A stretch of DNA of 64,000 nt from Bacillus sp. BA3 (GTDB taxonomy: Bacteria; Bacillota; Bacilli; Bacillales; DSM-1321). The stretch spans positions 220,588 through 284,587 of the forward strand of contig PIZR01000002.1 of NCBI GenBank assembly GCA_002835675.1. The letters run 5' to 3'. Shown piece by piece: positions 36,084 to 46,163 of this stretch (the first letter of the stretch is position 1; each line of letters begins with the position of its first letter). The translations under genes and the position numbers were made by a program. The notes beneath the pieces are model-generated. The model did no database searches, was not told the DNA's origin, and was given only the letters and a program-made list of their open reading frames with translations.

Positions 36084-36837
36084 CTGGTTCTACACCTTCC
36101 TTAGCAGCAATCATGATTTCCGAAAAGTTATCTTCCTGTTCAACGATGATTTCATTTAGTTTCATCAGTTCCAGCACCGCCATGAAAGTGATGACGATAT
36201 GCTCCTTAACCGGGAGCGAAAACAGTTCAAAAAAACTTTTCTTCCCTTTTATTGATTGTAACTCAATCATGATTTCATCCATTCGTTTCTCGATCGATAT
36301 CTCTTGTTTCGTTACTTTCGTGTATAGCGGCTTTTGAATTTTTTGCCTTCGCAGCAGTTTTTGCAGAGCACCCAACATATCATATAGACTTATATTCAAC
36401 TCTTGTTTATCACTTTCCGCTTCTTTAACATAAACAGATAAATCACTTGGGGGTTTAGTGAACAGCAAGCTGCGTTCTTCTTCCATCCCTTTAAATTCTT
36501 CGGCTGCATATTTATACTTTTTATATTCTAATAGTTTTTCCACAAGCTCGTCCCGTGGATCTTCCTCAAATATTTCCCCATCTTCATCAATCAATTGTTC
36601 ATCTTCATGCTTTGGAAGCAACATTTTACTCTTGATGGCAAGCAGTGTTGCAGCCATCACCAGATATTCGCTGGCCACATCCAATTCCAGATGCTGCATC
36701 GTATGGATGTACCCTAGGTATTGATCTGTTATATCAGCCATCGGAATATCATAGATGTCTATTTCCAGGCGATTAATCAAATGCAGGAGTAAATCCATCG
36801 GACCTTCGAAAGCGTCAATTTTAATATTATAACCCAT
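36070..36837 (-). CDS. scpA: Segregation and condensation protein ScpA
   Basis: 255 residues, the kleisin subunit: N-terminal FEGPMDLLLHLI and a C-terminal winged helix (FMAVLELMKLNEIIVEQ). It bridges the Smc dimer and binds ScpB. Normal length. Overlaps scpB. Confidence 0.96.
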   Translation of the reverse strand: MGYNIKIDAFEGPMDLLLHLINRLEIDIYDIPMADITDQYLGYIHTMQHLELDVASEYLVMAATLLAIKSKMLLPKHEDEQLIDEDGEIFEEDPRDELVEKLLEYKKYKYAAEEFKGMEEERSLLFTKPPSDLSVYVKEAESDKQELNISLYDMLGALQKLLRRQKIQKPLYTKVTKQEISIEKRMDEIMIELQSIKGKKSFFELFSLPVKEHIVITFMAVLELMKLNEIIVEQEDNFSEIMIAAKEGVEPVGSY

Positions 36838-37005
36838 TAAATTACCTCATTTAAATCTAATTGGCCGATAAAGGCCTATTTCTTTTACTTATCAAGTATA
36901 GTGGATTGCCGCCCTTTATCCAAATAATAATTTACTGTCCTCAGAAAAGTTCTTTAATGGATTTCCGACAAATGGGTTGATGCCCAATCACATTCCGAAA
37001 TCCAA

Positions 37006-37014
37006 CATAACCTA
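37006..37014 (+). promoter_or_regulatory. Candidate sporulation-sigma -10 element of the sscA-like gene
   Basis: CATAACCTA fits the sigma-K -10 pattern CATANNNTA and partly that of sigma-E. A clear -35 was not found. It lies 38 bp before the start codon. Confidence 0.35.
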
Positions 37015-37051
37015 GAAATGTAAGAATAGCAGAACAAAGGAGGTACTCATT

Positions 37052-37144
37052 ATGGGTGCAGGTGGTTTTGGACACGGCGGCGGATTCGCGTTTATTGTAG
37101 TATTGTTCATTTTATTAGTTATCGTCGGTGCTTCTTGGTGTTAA
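37052..37144 (+). CDS. Tiny YjcZ/SscA-family sporulation protein
   Basis: 30 residues: MGAGGFGHGGG, then a hydrophobic segment FAFIVVLFILLVIVGASW, ending in Cys. This is the glycine-head plus single-membrane-segment plan of the YjcZ/SscA family. SscA affects spore coat assembly and germination in B. subtilis. AAAGGAGG lies 8 bases upstream of the ATG, and a terminator follows, so it is a stand-alone gene. Confidence 0.88.
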   Translation: MGAGGFGHGGGFAFIVVLFILLVIVGASWC

Positions 37145-37161
37145 ATGAAGGCTGATGAATC

Positions 37162-37196
37162 AAGCTGATTGCCTTGCAATCGGCTTTCTTTATTTT
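37162..37196 (+). terminator. Terminator after the sscA-like gene
   Basis: AAGCTGATTGC, 3-base loop, GCAATCGGCTT, then a T-rich tail. Confidence 0.85.
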
Positions 37197-37310
37197 CCAA
37201 GAAAAAATTCTATGCTAAACTTGGTGAGTATACATAGTGGGTGTTAGGCTATAAGAAAATGTTATTTGCCTTACCTTAGATAATTCCATCAAACAAAAGG
37301 GGTGCTCCTA

Positions 37311-37847
37311 TTGAATTACGCGGAAGACTACCTTTCTTTCCTAGTCCATTTCCATGGGACTAGGGATTACTTCGAATGTCATGAAATTCTTGAAGAATAT
37401 TGGAAAGAAACCGCACCAAAAGAGCGTGACTCTCATTGGGTCGGGCTCATTCAAATTGCGGTTGCCCTGTATCATGATCGTAGGGGAAACAAAAAAGGGG
37501 CTGCAAGGACCCTGTCTAAAGCCCTATCAAATCTCCACCCTAAAAAGGCCGAGCTCCTGGAGTTGGGACTCGATCCAGAACGACTGTACAAATTGCTCGA
37601 GGACACACATGAGCGAATGTTATCTCAAAAGCCATATGAAAGCATTAATCTGCCTATTGCGGATCAAGGCTTGATCGAAATTTGCCAGACCATGTGTTTG
37701 CAAGAAGGGTACATATGGGGTGCAGACAGCGACATGGCTAATTCCTCCATAGTCGATAAGCATCTAATGCGTGACCGTTCGGATGTCATTTCTGAAAGGG
37801 CTCGGCAGCTATCCCTTCGAAAAACAAGAAAGGAGGACCGCCCTTAA
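37311..37847 (+). CDS. ypuF: YpuF, DUF309 protein
   Basis: 178 residues. The DUF309 hallmark FECHEILEEYWK is at about residues 22-33, with the conserved ALYHDRRGNKKGA region after it. The fold is helical; function is unknown. Start taken as TTG 37311, 8 bases after AGGGG; a GTG nine bases earlier lies on the ribosome site. Orientation is opposite to scpA, and to ribT downstream. Confidence 0.87.
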   Translation: MNYAEDYLSFLVHFHGTRDYFECHEILEEYWKETAPKERDSHWVGLIQIAVALYHDRRGNKKGAARTLSKALSNLHPKKAELLELGLDPERLYKLLEDTHERMLSQKPYESINLPIADQGLIEICQTMCLQEGYIWGADSDMANSSIVDKHLMRDRSDVISERARQLSLRKTRKEDRP

Positions 37848-37862
37848 AGGTGGTCCTCCTTT
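37829..37862. terminator. Bidirectional terminator between ypuF and ribT
   Basis: AAAGGAGGACC / GGTCCTCCTTT. The left arm overlaps the last ypuF codons. Confidence 0.8.
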
Positions 37863-37875
37863 CCAGCTTTCATAT

Positions 37876-38247
<372 letters not shown>

Positions 38248-38376
38248 TTATTATCTTCCTGTTTCCAATTAATTTGCTTTGAATAATAATCCTCACATAT
38301 AACATTTACATCATACATAAAAACCTCGTTCGTTTCAACATCACTTTCAGCACTTGATTTATCGATGTGCTATGTG

Positions 38377-38463
38377 CTAAGCGATAAACAGCCAGTAAAC
38401 GATTCCCCACATCAAAGCGATAATAAGCATCATAAGTAAAAGAGTCTTATTACTTTTCCTCAT
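38377..38463 (-). CDS. Putative 28-residue membrane miniprotein
   Basis: MRKSNKTLLLM followed by a hydrophobic stretch ending VYWLFIA, a typical single membrane segment with positive N-terminus. AGGGAG lies 6 bases before the ATG at 38463. I do not recognise it. Support is only the ribosome site, the topology and its position in an otherwise empty gap. Confidence 0.45.
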   Translation of the reverse strand: MRKSNKTLLLMMLIIALMWGIVYWLFIA

Positions 38464-38800
38464 CCCATACTCCCTTTATGAATGGTCCAAATATTTAAAT
38501 AACGAATTCATTCTACTATAACTTAACACAATCTGACAAATATCCTTGCAATCTTGCTTCGATTTTACTACATTGGTAAAGTGATCTAGGTTCATAGAAT
38601 GCCCTCTTAGGTATAAAAGACAAAGATACAGCAAACTTTTTCGTTAAAAAAACGTAGCTATCTTGGGCTATATAAATTTTTTCTAGAAAATATGTATCTT
38701 TTTTATCCTTTGTTTCGTCAAATACTATGAATCTGATTTAAAGTGCCGCCCTTTTATTGAAAGATTCCCAATTCAGCAGGAAAAGTTAAGGAGGATTATC
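38464..38800. other. Intergenic region upstream of ypuA
   Basis: About 340 bp, AT-rich, no credible gene. It must contain the ypuA promoter. B. subtilis ypuA is sigma-M dependent, but I could not find a convincing sigma-M -35/-10 pair here. Confidence 0.5.
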
Positions 38801-39670
38801 ATGAAAAAAATGAATAAATGGGTCATTGCAACCATTTTATTATGCCTATTATTGCCATATAAGGCTTTTGCAGATGCAGCTGTTGGTGAAATGATCGTCA
38901 CACTTGGTGAGAATCTGACGAATGAACAAAAAAATATGATTTTATCAGAAATGAAAGCACCTAATGATGTTGAGGTCCTTACGGTTACAAATGCGGAGGA
39001 ACATGAATACTTAGGAGACTATATTGCTAGCCGTCTGATCGGTACAAAAGCGATTTCATCTTCTGCGATTACTTTGGAGGAAAAAGGGACCGGACTTAAA
39101 TTGGAGTCGAAAAACATTAACTGGGTTTCCGATGAAATGTATATCAATGCACTGGCAACAGCTGGAGTAAAGGATGCTACCGTTTATGTCACAGCGCCAA
39201 TACCCGTCTCCGGTACAGCGGCTTTGACAGGGGTCATTAAAGCCTATGAAATCTCTGCCGATAAGAAGATTCCTGAAGATGTGAAACAGGCAGCGAATGA
39301 AGAAATGGTGAAAACAGCAAAATTGGGTGACGAAATCGGTACAGAAGAAGCCTCTGCACTTGTAACGAAAATCAAAGAGGAAATGGCTGCAAATCCACCA
39401 GCCAATACTGAGGAGGTCCGCGAGGTTGTCGAGTCTTCAGCAAAAGACCTTGGAATCACCTTAAATGATGCTCAAGTCCAAAGTTTAATTGATTTATTCA
39501 ATAAACTAAAAGAATTGGATATTGATTGGAACGCTGTCGGTGATCAGCTTACTGCAGCTAAAGATAAGCTTTCCAATTTTCTTGAATCCGAAGAGGGTCA
39601 ATCATTTCTGGATAAATTGAAAGAAGTCTTCAGTAGTTTAATAGACGCGATCAAGTCACTTTTCAGTTGA
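38801..39670 (+). CDS. ypuA: YpuA, secreted DUF1002 protein
   Basis: 289 residues with a signal peptide (cleavage after about residue 24, AFADA). The DUF1002 core follows (VTLGENLTNEQKNMILSEM; SSSAITL; VTAPIPVSGTAALTGVIKAY). The C-terminal 80 residues are helical and charged. An exported protein of unknown role linked to cell-envelope stress in B. subtilis. ATG 38801 follows AAGGAGG. Convergent with lysA across a shared terminator. Confidence 0.92.
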   Translation: MKKMNKWVIATILLCLLLPYKAFADAAVGEMIVTLGENLTNEQKNMILSEMKAPNDVEVLTVTNAEEHEYLGDYIASRLIGTKAISSSAITLEEKGTGLKLESKNINWVSDEMYINALATAGVKDATVYVTAPIPVSGTAALTGVIKAYEISADKKIPEDVKQAANEEMVKTAKLGDEIGTEEASALVTKIKEEMAANPPANTEEVREVVESSAKDLGITLNDAQVQSLIDLFNKLKELDIDWNAVGDQLTAAKDKLSNFLESEEGQSFLDKLKEVFSSLIDAIKSLFS

Positions 39671-39677
39671 CTCCAAT

Positions 39678-39709
39678 AAAAAAAGGATGGCCAATGCCAT
39701 CCTTTTTTT
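39678..39709. terminator. Bidirectional terminator between ypuA and lysA
   Basis: AAAAAAGGATGGC, 4-base loop, GCCATCCTTTTTT; perfect arms with T tracts in both directions. Confidence 0.92.
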
Positions 39710-41038
39710 TTATTCTTTATTGACGACTGCCTCTTCATGAAGGGCCAAATCCAAATGGATAAGATCTTCGTACGTCTCGCGTTTGATGACCAACCGGGCT
39801 TCTCCATTTTCGGCAAAGACGACTGCCGGTCTCGGAATCCGATTGTAATTATTCGACATGGAATATCCATATGCCCCTGTACAAAATACCGCCAAAACAT
39901 CACCGCGGCCGGCTTTTGGCAATGGTAAATCCCAAATCAGCATATCTCCGCTTTCACAGCATTTTCCGGCAATGGACACTGTCTCTTCTACAGGGTCAAG
40001 CGGCCGGTTTGCAAGAATTGCATCATACTTCGCCTCATAAAGAGCTGGACGTATATTATCACTCATGCCCCCATCAACGGCAATATATTTACGGACATTA
40101 GGAACTTCCTTTTCAGAACCGACCTTGTACAACGTCACACCGGCATCTCCGACTAAAGAACGGCCAGGTTCAATCCAGATTTCAGGCATTACTAAATCGG
40201 AATCAGCAATCAGGTTCTGCACTTCCCTAACGATTTCCTCAACATATTGAGACGCCGGTAGCGGATCATCCTCTTGTGTATATCGAATCCCGAATCCCCC
40301 TCCAAGATTCAATACCTTTGGTTGATACCCTACCGAATCGTGCCAATCATTCAGCTTGCCAATAATTTTTTGGGCCGCGAGAAGGAAACCTGTCGTTTGA
40401 AAGATCTGGGAACCTATATGGCAGTGCAGCCCTAGAACTTCCAGGAATTCACTTTGCAGCGCTTGCCTAAGGGCTGCTTCGGCCTGGCCATTAATAAGAT
40501 CAAAACCAAATTTCGAATCTTCTTGCCCTGTCAAAATATAATCATGCGTATGGGCTTCAATACCCGGTGTTACACGAAGAAGGATTTTCACCTTTTGTTC
40601 ACGGTTTGTACAAATTTCTTCCAACAGTGTCAACTCTGAAAAATTATCGACTACTATACAGCCAATGTCATAATCCAAAGCCATATGTAGCTCTTCTTCA
40701 CTTTTGTTATTTCCATGAAAGTGAATCCGTTCTGTTGGGAAATTTGCCTTAATTGCCGTATACAATTCCCCCGCTGAGACAACATCGAGAGAAAGTCCTT
40801 CTTGCTCAGCCAACTGGATCATGGCAATCGAAGAAAAGGCCTTACTTGCGTAAGCAACTTGAGCCGAAATCCCCAATTCCTCAAAAGTTCTCTTAAACCC
40901 TCTTGCCCGTTCGCGAATTAGCTCTACATCATAAACATATAATGGTGTGCCAAATTGTTCGATCAATTCGATCGTGTCCACTCCGCCAATCTCCAGATGT
41001 CCACGTTCATTGACACCACCGGTTCCGTACAAATGCAT
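39710..41038 (-). CDS. lysA: Diaminopimelate decarboxylase LysA
   Basis: 442 residues, fold type III PLP enzyme. The PLP lysine is K66 in AYASKAFSS; the phosphate-binding GGGFGIRY and the C-terminal ESGDMLIWD / GAYGYSMSNNYN dimer-interface segments are present. It makes lysine from meso-diaminopimelate. As in B. subtilis it lies directly downstream of the spoVA operon. No lysine riboswitch is visible before it. Confidence 0.96.
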   Translation of the reverse strand: MHLYGTGGVNERGHLEIGGVDTIELIEQFGTPLYVYDVELIRERARGFKRTFEELGISAQVAYASKAFSSIAMIQLAEQEGLSLDVVSAGELYTAIKANFPTERIHFHGNNKSEEELHMALDYDIGCIVVDNFSELTLLEEICTNREQKVKILLRVTPGIEAHTHDYILTGQEDSKFGFDLINGQAEAALRQALQSEFLEVLGLHCHIGSQIFQTTGFLLAAQKIIGKLNDWHDSVGYQPKVLNLGGGFGIRYTQEDDPLPASQYVEEIVREVQNLIADSDLVMPEIWIEPGRSLVGDAGVTLYKVGSEKEVPNVRKYIAVDGGMSDNIRPALYEAKYDAILANRPLDPVEETVSIAGKCCESGDMLIWDLPLPKAGRGDVLAVFCTGAYGYSMSNNYNRIPRPAVVFAENGEARLVIKRETYEDLIHLDLALHEEAVVNKE

Positions 41039-41079
41039 GATAGCCTCACCTTCCTGACTTAAAACTAAAGATTAATAAG

Positions 41080-41143
41080 AAATGAGGCAGCCTCAAATAA
41101 AGAAACCCTGCTGTAAAAGGTTCTCTATATGAACAAGCCTCAT
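41080..41143 (-). terminator. Hairpin between spoVAF and lysA
   Basis: ATGAGGC / GCCTCAT outer arms with a smaller internal stem, and a T-rich stretch after it on the minus strand. It probably ends the spoVA transcript. Confidence 0.5.
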
Positions 41144-41313
41144 CCGAATCGATTATCCCATGTAAATATTGTCCTCTATGACTGCTTAGTAGTTCGAAGG
41201 GAAAGACAGATTGGTTTAAACTCCAAAGAGTCATAGTAGCTTTATCTCTTTGTGAATCCTAACTTTACCGCTTTATCCGAATAAAATTAAATTACCACAA
41301 CTTTTCGACAACA

Positions 41314-42804
41314 TCAACCTTTAGATTTTCTTGGCTGCCTATATAAATCCTGGGGATGTACAATACTCGGACGTTCTATAGAACCTGGATAAGGTCTTCT
41401 AAATATTATATGTGACAAGGCTTTCGGCTGAAACGGTAGAAGCGGCCATAAATAAGGTGTATTTAACGTCTTTATGCTAGTAAGCATAATAATGTAGAGC
41501 GTGATGCCTATGACTAGGCCAGGCACTTTAAATATAGCGACCAAAACTATCAGTGCCAAACGGGAAATTTTATTCGCAACCCCTAGTTCTAAACTCGGAG
41601 TGACAAATGTACCGATTGTAGCCACTGAAGCGTAGAGAACCACCTCAGGAACAAAGAGGCCAACATCTATCGCTATCTGCCCTATCAAAACTGCCGCAAC
41701 CAAGCCCATCGCCGTTGAAAGCGGGGTCGGAGTGTGAACGGCTGCCATCCTTAGAAATTCTATCCCAATATCGGATATGAAGATTTGGACTACAATGGGT
41801 ATATGCGTTTTTTCATTCGGTCCGATAAACTCGAACTTTTCCGGCAGGAGGGAAGGCTCTAAACAAAACAATAACCATATCGGCAGCAAGAATAACGAAA
41901 CGAAAATCCCTAGAAACCGGACCCAGCGCACCAATGTCCCAACGGCAGGTGCCTGCCGATACTCCTCAGCGTGTTGCATATGATGGAAAAGAGTGGACGG
42001 GGTAATGATGACACTCGGTGAAGTATCCACATAAATAAGGACATGCCCCTCAAGCAAATGCGTTGCCGCCACATCAGCCCGTTCCGTGTATCTGACAAGC
42101 GGGTAAGGATTATACCTTTGATTGACGATGAACTCTTCGATCGTTTTATCAGACATCGTTATGCCATCAACCTCAATATTATTCAATTCCTTACGAACGA
42201 TTTCTATTAAATCGGGATCGGCAATATCTTTAATGTAGCCGATGGATATATCCGATTTCGATCGTTCCCCTACATGCAGCATTTCGAAACGTAATCTTTC
42301 ATCCCGGATTCTCCGTCTGGTTATCGCTGTGTTAATGATGATATTCTCGACAAAACCATCCCTTGATCCACGGACGACTTTTTCCGTATCTGGTTCTACT
42401 GGCTGTCTCCCGGGATAACTCCTGACATCCACAACCAATCCTATTGGTTTGCCATCAACAACAACGACTATTAAACCGGATAATACCTGATCAACAAGCT
42501 CATCCATCGTCTTTATTTCCTGAACGGATTGGTGTACGAGCAAGTCTTTGACTACATCAAAAACTTTAGTAGACACGATATCGGCATTTTTGTTATGAAT
42601 AAGAGAATCGAGGATATCAATGATGTACTCTGTATCCGTCAGCCCGTTTATATAGTAAATATGAACATCTTTTCTATAGACCTTTATCTTTCTTACTCCT
42701 AAGTCGAAGCTGACGCCTAGACCTACTTTCTCTTCCATGTACGCGTCAACTTCCGCTACCCTACTCGGAATCGGCATCATGTCTTGAGGTTTTTCTGAAG
42801 TCAT
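41314..42804 (-). CDS. spoVAF: Stage V sporulation protein AF (GerA-family)
   Basis: 496 residues, related to the GerA/GerBA A-subunits: an N-terminal soluble domain and about five C-terminal membrane segments (from about 295). SpoVAF works with the SpoVA channel and affects the rate of germination in B. subtilis. The start (ATG 42804 or 42807) lies inside the spoVAEa coding sequence, an overlap of about 44 bp. Confidence 0.93.
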   Translation of the reverse strand: MTSEKPQDMMPIPSRVAEVDAYMEEKVGLGVSFDLGVRKIKVYRKDVHIYYINGLTDTEYIIDILDSLIHNKNADIVSTKVFDVVKDLLVHQSVQEIKTMDELVDQVLSGLIVVVVDGKPIGLVVDVRSYPGRQPVEPDTEKVVRGSRDGFVENIIINTAITRRRIRDERLRFEMLHVGERSKSDISIGYIKDIADPDLIEIVRKELNNIEVDGITMSDKTIEEFIVNQRYNPYPLVRYTERADVAATHLLEGHVLIYVDTSPSVIITPSTLFHHMQHAEEYRQAPAVGTLVRWVRFLGIFVSLFLLPIWLLFCLEPSLLPEKFEFIGPNEKTHIPIVVQIFISDIGIEFLRMAAVHTPTPLSTAMGLVAAVLIGQIAIDVGLFVPEVVLYASVATIGTFVTPSLELGVANKISRLALIVLVAIFKVPGLVIGITLYIIMLTSIKTLNTPYLWPLLPFQPKALSHIIFRRPYPGSIERPSIVHPQDLYRQPRKSKG

Positions 42805-43366
42805 CATGACCACTCCTTTCCAATATGATTTCCACCGCTAGCTTCGTTATAGGTGCTCCTCTTTTAAAATCGTCCTGATGAGACATTTTCCCTATATCTC
42901 CTATCCCCACTACGATGGGAACATGTAATTGATCAATGCAATACACCGTATCTCCTGTTATCTTTCCCAGTTCAAATTCCTCGGCGCCGTATTTATCAAC
43001 CCCGTTCGGTGTCAAATTTCCATCACGGTCAATACAGATATCCACCTTGGTCCATTCTTCCCTTCTAGTCTTTGAAGCGACCGCTATTACGCCAAGGACA
43101 TTAATATCAGGGTGTCCGGCAACTACCTTCATTGCCTGTTCTCCTGATCCTTCTCCTATAAAACCGCTATCATCAAACATGACCAATACAGGATCATACT
43201 TCGCCTTTTTTATTAATTCAACTAACTCCAAGCCCGTATATCGTGATGGATTACCTTGGGACATGGAGATACATCTTCCCCCAATTTCCTTGGCTACATG
43301 CTCGACAGCCCGTTTCGCATACTCATCTCCATCCGTAATCAATATCACTCTTCGTTTGGTCACCAT
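42761..43366 (-). CDS. spoVAEA: Stage V sporulation protein AEa
   Basis: 201 residues, soluble, starting [20 protein letters not shown], the SpoVAE(a) family. In B. subtilis it follows spoVAEb. Here it follows spoVAB directly, with a 43-bp gap, because spoVAC, spoVAD and spoVAEb are not at this locus. ATG 43366 follows AAAGGTAG; the Met codons upstream have no ribosome site. Confidence 0.92.
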   Translation of the reverse strand: MVTKRRVILITDGDEYAKRAVEHVAKEIGGRCISMSQGNPSRYTGLELVELIKKAKYDPVLVMFDDSGFIGEGSGEQAMKVVAGHPDINVLGVIAVASKTRREEWTKVDICIDRDGNLTPNGVDKYGAEEFELGKITGDTVYCIDQLHVPIVVGIGDIGKMSHQDDFKRGAPITKLAVEIILERSGHDDFRKTSRHDADSE

Positions 43367-43409
43367 CTTGGGCCTACCTTTCATCATCAGGAATAGTTAC
43401 CTCATAATC

Positions 43410-43832
43410 TTATAAATCGACAAAATAAATCCATTGGAATAATGATCCGGCTATTTTCCCCAATACGAGTGCCATCAACAGATAAATGATCTTCTCTTGA
43501 ATTCCGATTCGTTTTGAAAGAACCGGAAATACATTAAGGACTTCAGTTAAGGCAGCAGCAAGCATCCCATTAAATATCCCGTCAGCCAAACCGATCGGAA
43601 TTAATAAAAAATGCGGGAGGGAAAGTTCCGTCTCCTGTAATCCTAACCAAGTTCCTGCGACAACTCCGGCTATGATGGCTCCTTCGTAGTAATGTATCAT
43701 TTTCATTGTTTTTGTCAGCTGAGTCAGCCTCGGAATCACCCCAAGTACAGTTAAAAACGCTACAAAACCGGCACCTGTTGCAAACCCCCCGGCTAAACCG
43801 ACAAAGATTCCGAAGATGATTTTACCGGTCAT
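43410..43832 (-). CDS. spoVAB: Stage V sporulation protein AB
   Basis: 140 residues, four to five membrane segments, starting MTGKIIFGIFVGLAGG, as in the SpoVAB family (141 residues in B. subtilis). The start overlaps the spoVAA 3' end by 11 bp. It is part of the dipicolinic-acid transport system of the spore membrane. Next gene is spoVAEa rather than the expected spoVAC. Confidence 0.92.
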   Translation of the reverse strand: MTGKIIFGIFVGLAGGFATGAGFVAFLTVLGVIPRLTQLTKTMKMIHYYEGAIIAGVVAGTWLGLQETELSLPHFLLIPIGLADGIFNGMLAAALTEVLNVFPVLSKRIGIQEKIIYLLMALVLGKIAGSLFQWIYFVDL

Positions 43833-44448
43833 CAAGGTGGCGCACGTTCTCCTTATTTTCATTCATGATTACATAGCGGTCCAAATCCTGCTGATAGTTG
43901 AACATTTCAACCTCGAGCGGACTAGGTTCCTCATTGAAGCGTTTTTTAAAGAAGTGATTAAAAAATAGAATCATGCCCATACCAAGGCCGAAGCTATATG
44001 GGATTTGGATCAATAACGGCTTATCATCCACTTTTCCCGTTATTATAGTAAAGATTTTTTGATGCACTTCCCCCATGCTGACATCCACATGAAAATTCAT
44101 TATCGTCATTCCGCCGCCGACAAATAATAAAAACCAAACTAAGGCGAATGTCAGGTATGACATTTTCTTTTTCGAGAGGATGATTTCGATGATCGTTTGA
44201 GATGGCCCGAATGTCTCCACTTCAATAGTCGGATCCACCTTGCGGATGGCCATGATAACTTGAGCCAAATCAATGACAATAATATTCCTATCTTCCTTCT
44301 TGACCGTTAATAATATGATTTCTTCAATTAAGGTGATCACTTCTTCAGGTCCGATTATCCTTGCAATATCTTTTATCCTCACCGTTTGATTTCCCTTTAC
44401 TTGTACACGGTTCCTCATCCTGATATATACAACTGCCACTATCATCAC
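43822..44448 (-). CDS. spoVAA: Stage V sporulation protein AA
   Basis: 208 residues: an N-terminal cytosolic domain and two C-terminal membrane segments (about 96-115 and 145-165). First gene of the spoVA operon. The start is GTG 44448 (7 bases after AAAGG) or ATG 44445. A sigma-G promoter precedes it. Confidence 0.92.
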   Translation of the reverse strand: MMIVAVVYIRMRNRVQVKGNQTVRIKDIARIIGPEEVITLIEEIILLTVKKEDRNIIVIDLAQVIMAIRKVDPTIEVETFGPSQTIIEIILSKKKMSYLTFALVWFLLFVGGGMTIMNFHVDVSMGEVHQKIFTIITGKVDDKPLLIQIPYSFGLGMGMILFFNHFFKKRFNEEPSPLEVEMFNYQQDLDRYVIMNENKENVRHLDDR

Positions 44449-44476
44449 ATCCCGACCTTTTATTTCCTTATGCTAG

Positions 44477-44507
44477 TAGTATGGATTGGAAGCAGTTTGA
44501 AAATGCA
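44477..44507 (-). promoter_or_regulatory. Sigma-G promoter of the spoVA operon
   Basis: Minus strand: TGCATT (44502-44507), 18-bp spacer, CATACTA (44477-44483). Good fit to the sigma-G consensus, giving forespore expression. Confidence 0.75.
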
Positions 44508-44545
44508 GGAAGTGAACCATGTCCATATATTACTAATTTGAAAAC

Positions 44546-44581
44546 AAAAAAAGACATGCTGCAATGACAGCATGTCTTTTT
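44546..44581 (-). terminator. Terminator after the purine permease
   Basis: AAAAAGACATGCTG, 6-base loop, CAGCATGTCTTTTT. Perfect arms. Confidence 0.9.
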
Positions 44582-44597
44582 GATTTAGATTCATACT

Positions 44598-45893
44598 TTA
44601 ATGAGTGGGGAAGAAAATCAGCTGAACCAAAAATATCAATCCAAAAATATAAATGAGCGGATGTACGGATTTTCCTTTTCCACTGAATACCTTCATAAGG
44701 GGATAAGTAATGAACCCGATTGCAATGCCTGTAGATATACTTGAAGTAAGCGGCATCGTTAAAATGATCGCAAATGCAGGAAATGCCTCATCGAAAATTT
44801 TCCAATTGACTTTAGCCAGCCCTTCCATCATGAAACATCCCACGATGATCAAAACAGGAGCTGTGATTGCTTGAACTGAAGAAATTGCCGATATCAATGG
44901 AGAAAAGAAAATCGATGCAGCAAACAAGATTGCCACGACTGTAGAGGTTAATCCCGTACGTCCGCCAGCGGCCACTCCCGTACTTGATTCAACATAGGCA
45001 GTCGAAGGGCTTGTACCAAACATCGAGCCGACTGTCGTCGCAATCGCATCACCTAAAAAGGCTTTCTTGGCTCGGGGGATTTTCCCATCCTTCGTTAGTC
45101 CTGCCTGTTCCGTCACGCCAATCAAGGTTCCTGTCGTATCAAAAATCGTCACAAGTAAAAAGGCGAAAACAATTGAATATAAAGAATTCGTGAAGACCCC
45201 GGCAATATCGATATCAAAAAATACCGGTGTTGGAGGTACAGATAAGACCCCATTGAAGTTGAGCAAACCGATAAAGTAGCCAATGATTGCCGTAACGATC
45301 ATACCAATGAAAATTGCCCCTTTAATATTACGGGCCATAAAAATCAAGGTAATGAATAAGCCTGCTAATGCTAAAACGGTTCCAGGCTGATGCAAATCGC
45401 CAAGCGTCACCATAGTTGATTCATTAGGAACTACGATTCCTGCATTTTTTAATCCGATAAACGCAATGAATAAACCAATTCCTGATGTGATGCCATATTT
45501 TAATGAATTAGGAATCGCATCAATTATCATTTTACGCAAGCTTGTCACGCTAATTAGCAGAAATAGCAAACCAGCAATGAAAACCGTACCGAATACGGTC
45601 TGGTATGAAAGACCCTGAGCACCCACTACGCTGGCAAAATACGCATTCAAACCCATCCCTGGTGCTATCGCAATCGGGTATTTTGCAACGAGTCCCATGA
45701 TAAGGGTACCGATCACCGCTGATATGACCGTTGCCATGAAAACTTGCTCAAATGGTATTCCGATTGAAGACAATAAAGCCGGATTCACGATTAGGATATA
45801 AACCATAGTTAAAAATGTCGTAACACCCGCCATGACTTCTGTACGGACATCCGTCCCATTTTCTTTCAGGGAGAAAAACTTTTCCATAAACAT
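44598..45893 (-). CDS. pbuG: NCS2/AzgA-family hypoxanthine-guanine permease
   Basis: 431 residues, about 12 membrane segments, with the family-typical AIAPGMGLNAYFA and FDTTGTLIGVTEQAGL regions. It resembles B. subtilis PbuG and PbuO; choosing between them by eye is not possible. No purine riboswitch leads it, but two PurR-box-like motifs do. ATG 45893 follows GGAGG by 8 bases. The gene is inserted between spoVAA and sigF relative to B. subtilis. Confidence 0.87.
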   Translation of the reverse strand: MFMEKFFSLKENGTDVRTEVMAGVTTFLTMVYILIVNPALLSSIGIPFEQVFMATVISAVIGTLIMGLVAKYPIAIAPGMGLNAYFASVVGAQGLSYQTVFGTVFIAGLLFLLISVTSLRKMIIDAIPNSLKYGITSGIGLFIAFIGLKNAGIVVPNESTMVTLGDLHQPGTVLALAGLFITLIFMARNIKGAIFIGMIVTAIIGYFIGLLNFNGVLSVPPTPVFFDIDIAGVFTNSLYSIVFAFLLVTIFDTTGTLIGVTEQAGLTKDGKIPRAKKAFLGDAIATTVGSMFGTSPSTAYVESSTGVAAGGRTGLTSTVVAILFAASIFFSPLISAISSVQAITAPVLIIVGCFMMEGLAKVNWKIFDEAFPAFAIILTMPLTSSISTGIAIGFITYPLMKVFSGKGKSVHPLIYIFGLIFLVQLIFFPTH

Positions 45894-46012
45894 ATTTTAG
45901 ACCTCCAGATCTAAAGGAAACACCGACAACCGTTTGCACGAAAAGACAAGGTGTCCTAATATTGTACTGCATCAACGTTTTTCCTAATCAATATTGATTA
46001 AAAGAAAGCTAA

Positions 46013-46056
46013 AAAAACGAATGAAAAACGCGACCTTTACTATAATATTCGTTTTT
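46013..46056. promoter_or_regulatory. Candidate pair of PurR boxes
   Basis: AAAAACGAATGAA on the plus strand (46013-46025) and AAAAACGAATATT on the minus strand (46044-46056) face each other across 18 bp. Both resemble the PurBox core with CGAA, and this opposed arrangement is known from PurR-controlled Bacillus genes. Confidence 0.35.
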
Positions 46057-46163
46057 AATCCTAAATTCAACTAAAAAATTCGACCCCGCTCATATTTTCA
46101 TTCTACTTGATAAGAACCACTTTTACTTTTTCCTAAAATCAATCATTTATTTTCAAGCTCAAT

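Noticed and set aside
41046..41234. 62-residue minus-strand frame between spoVAF and lysA; also considered as a lysine riboswitch
   Set aside because: It lies across the terminator hairpin, lacks a ribosome site, and the conserved L-box blocks are missing.
42936..43415. 159-residue plus-strand frame
   Set aside because: Antisense to spoVAEa.
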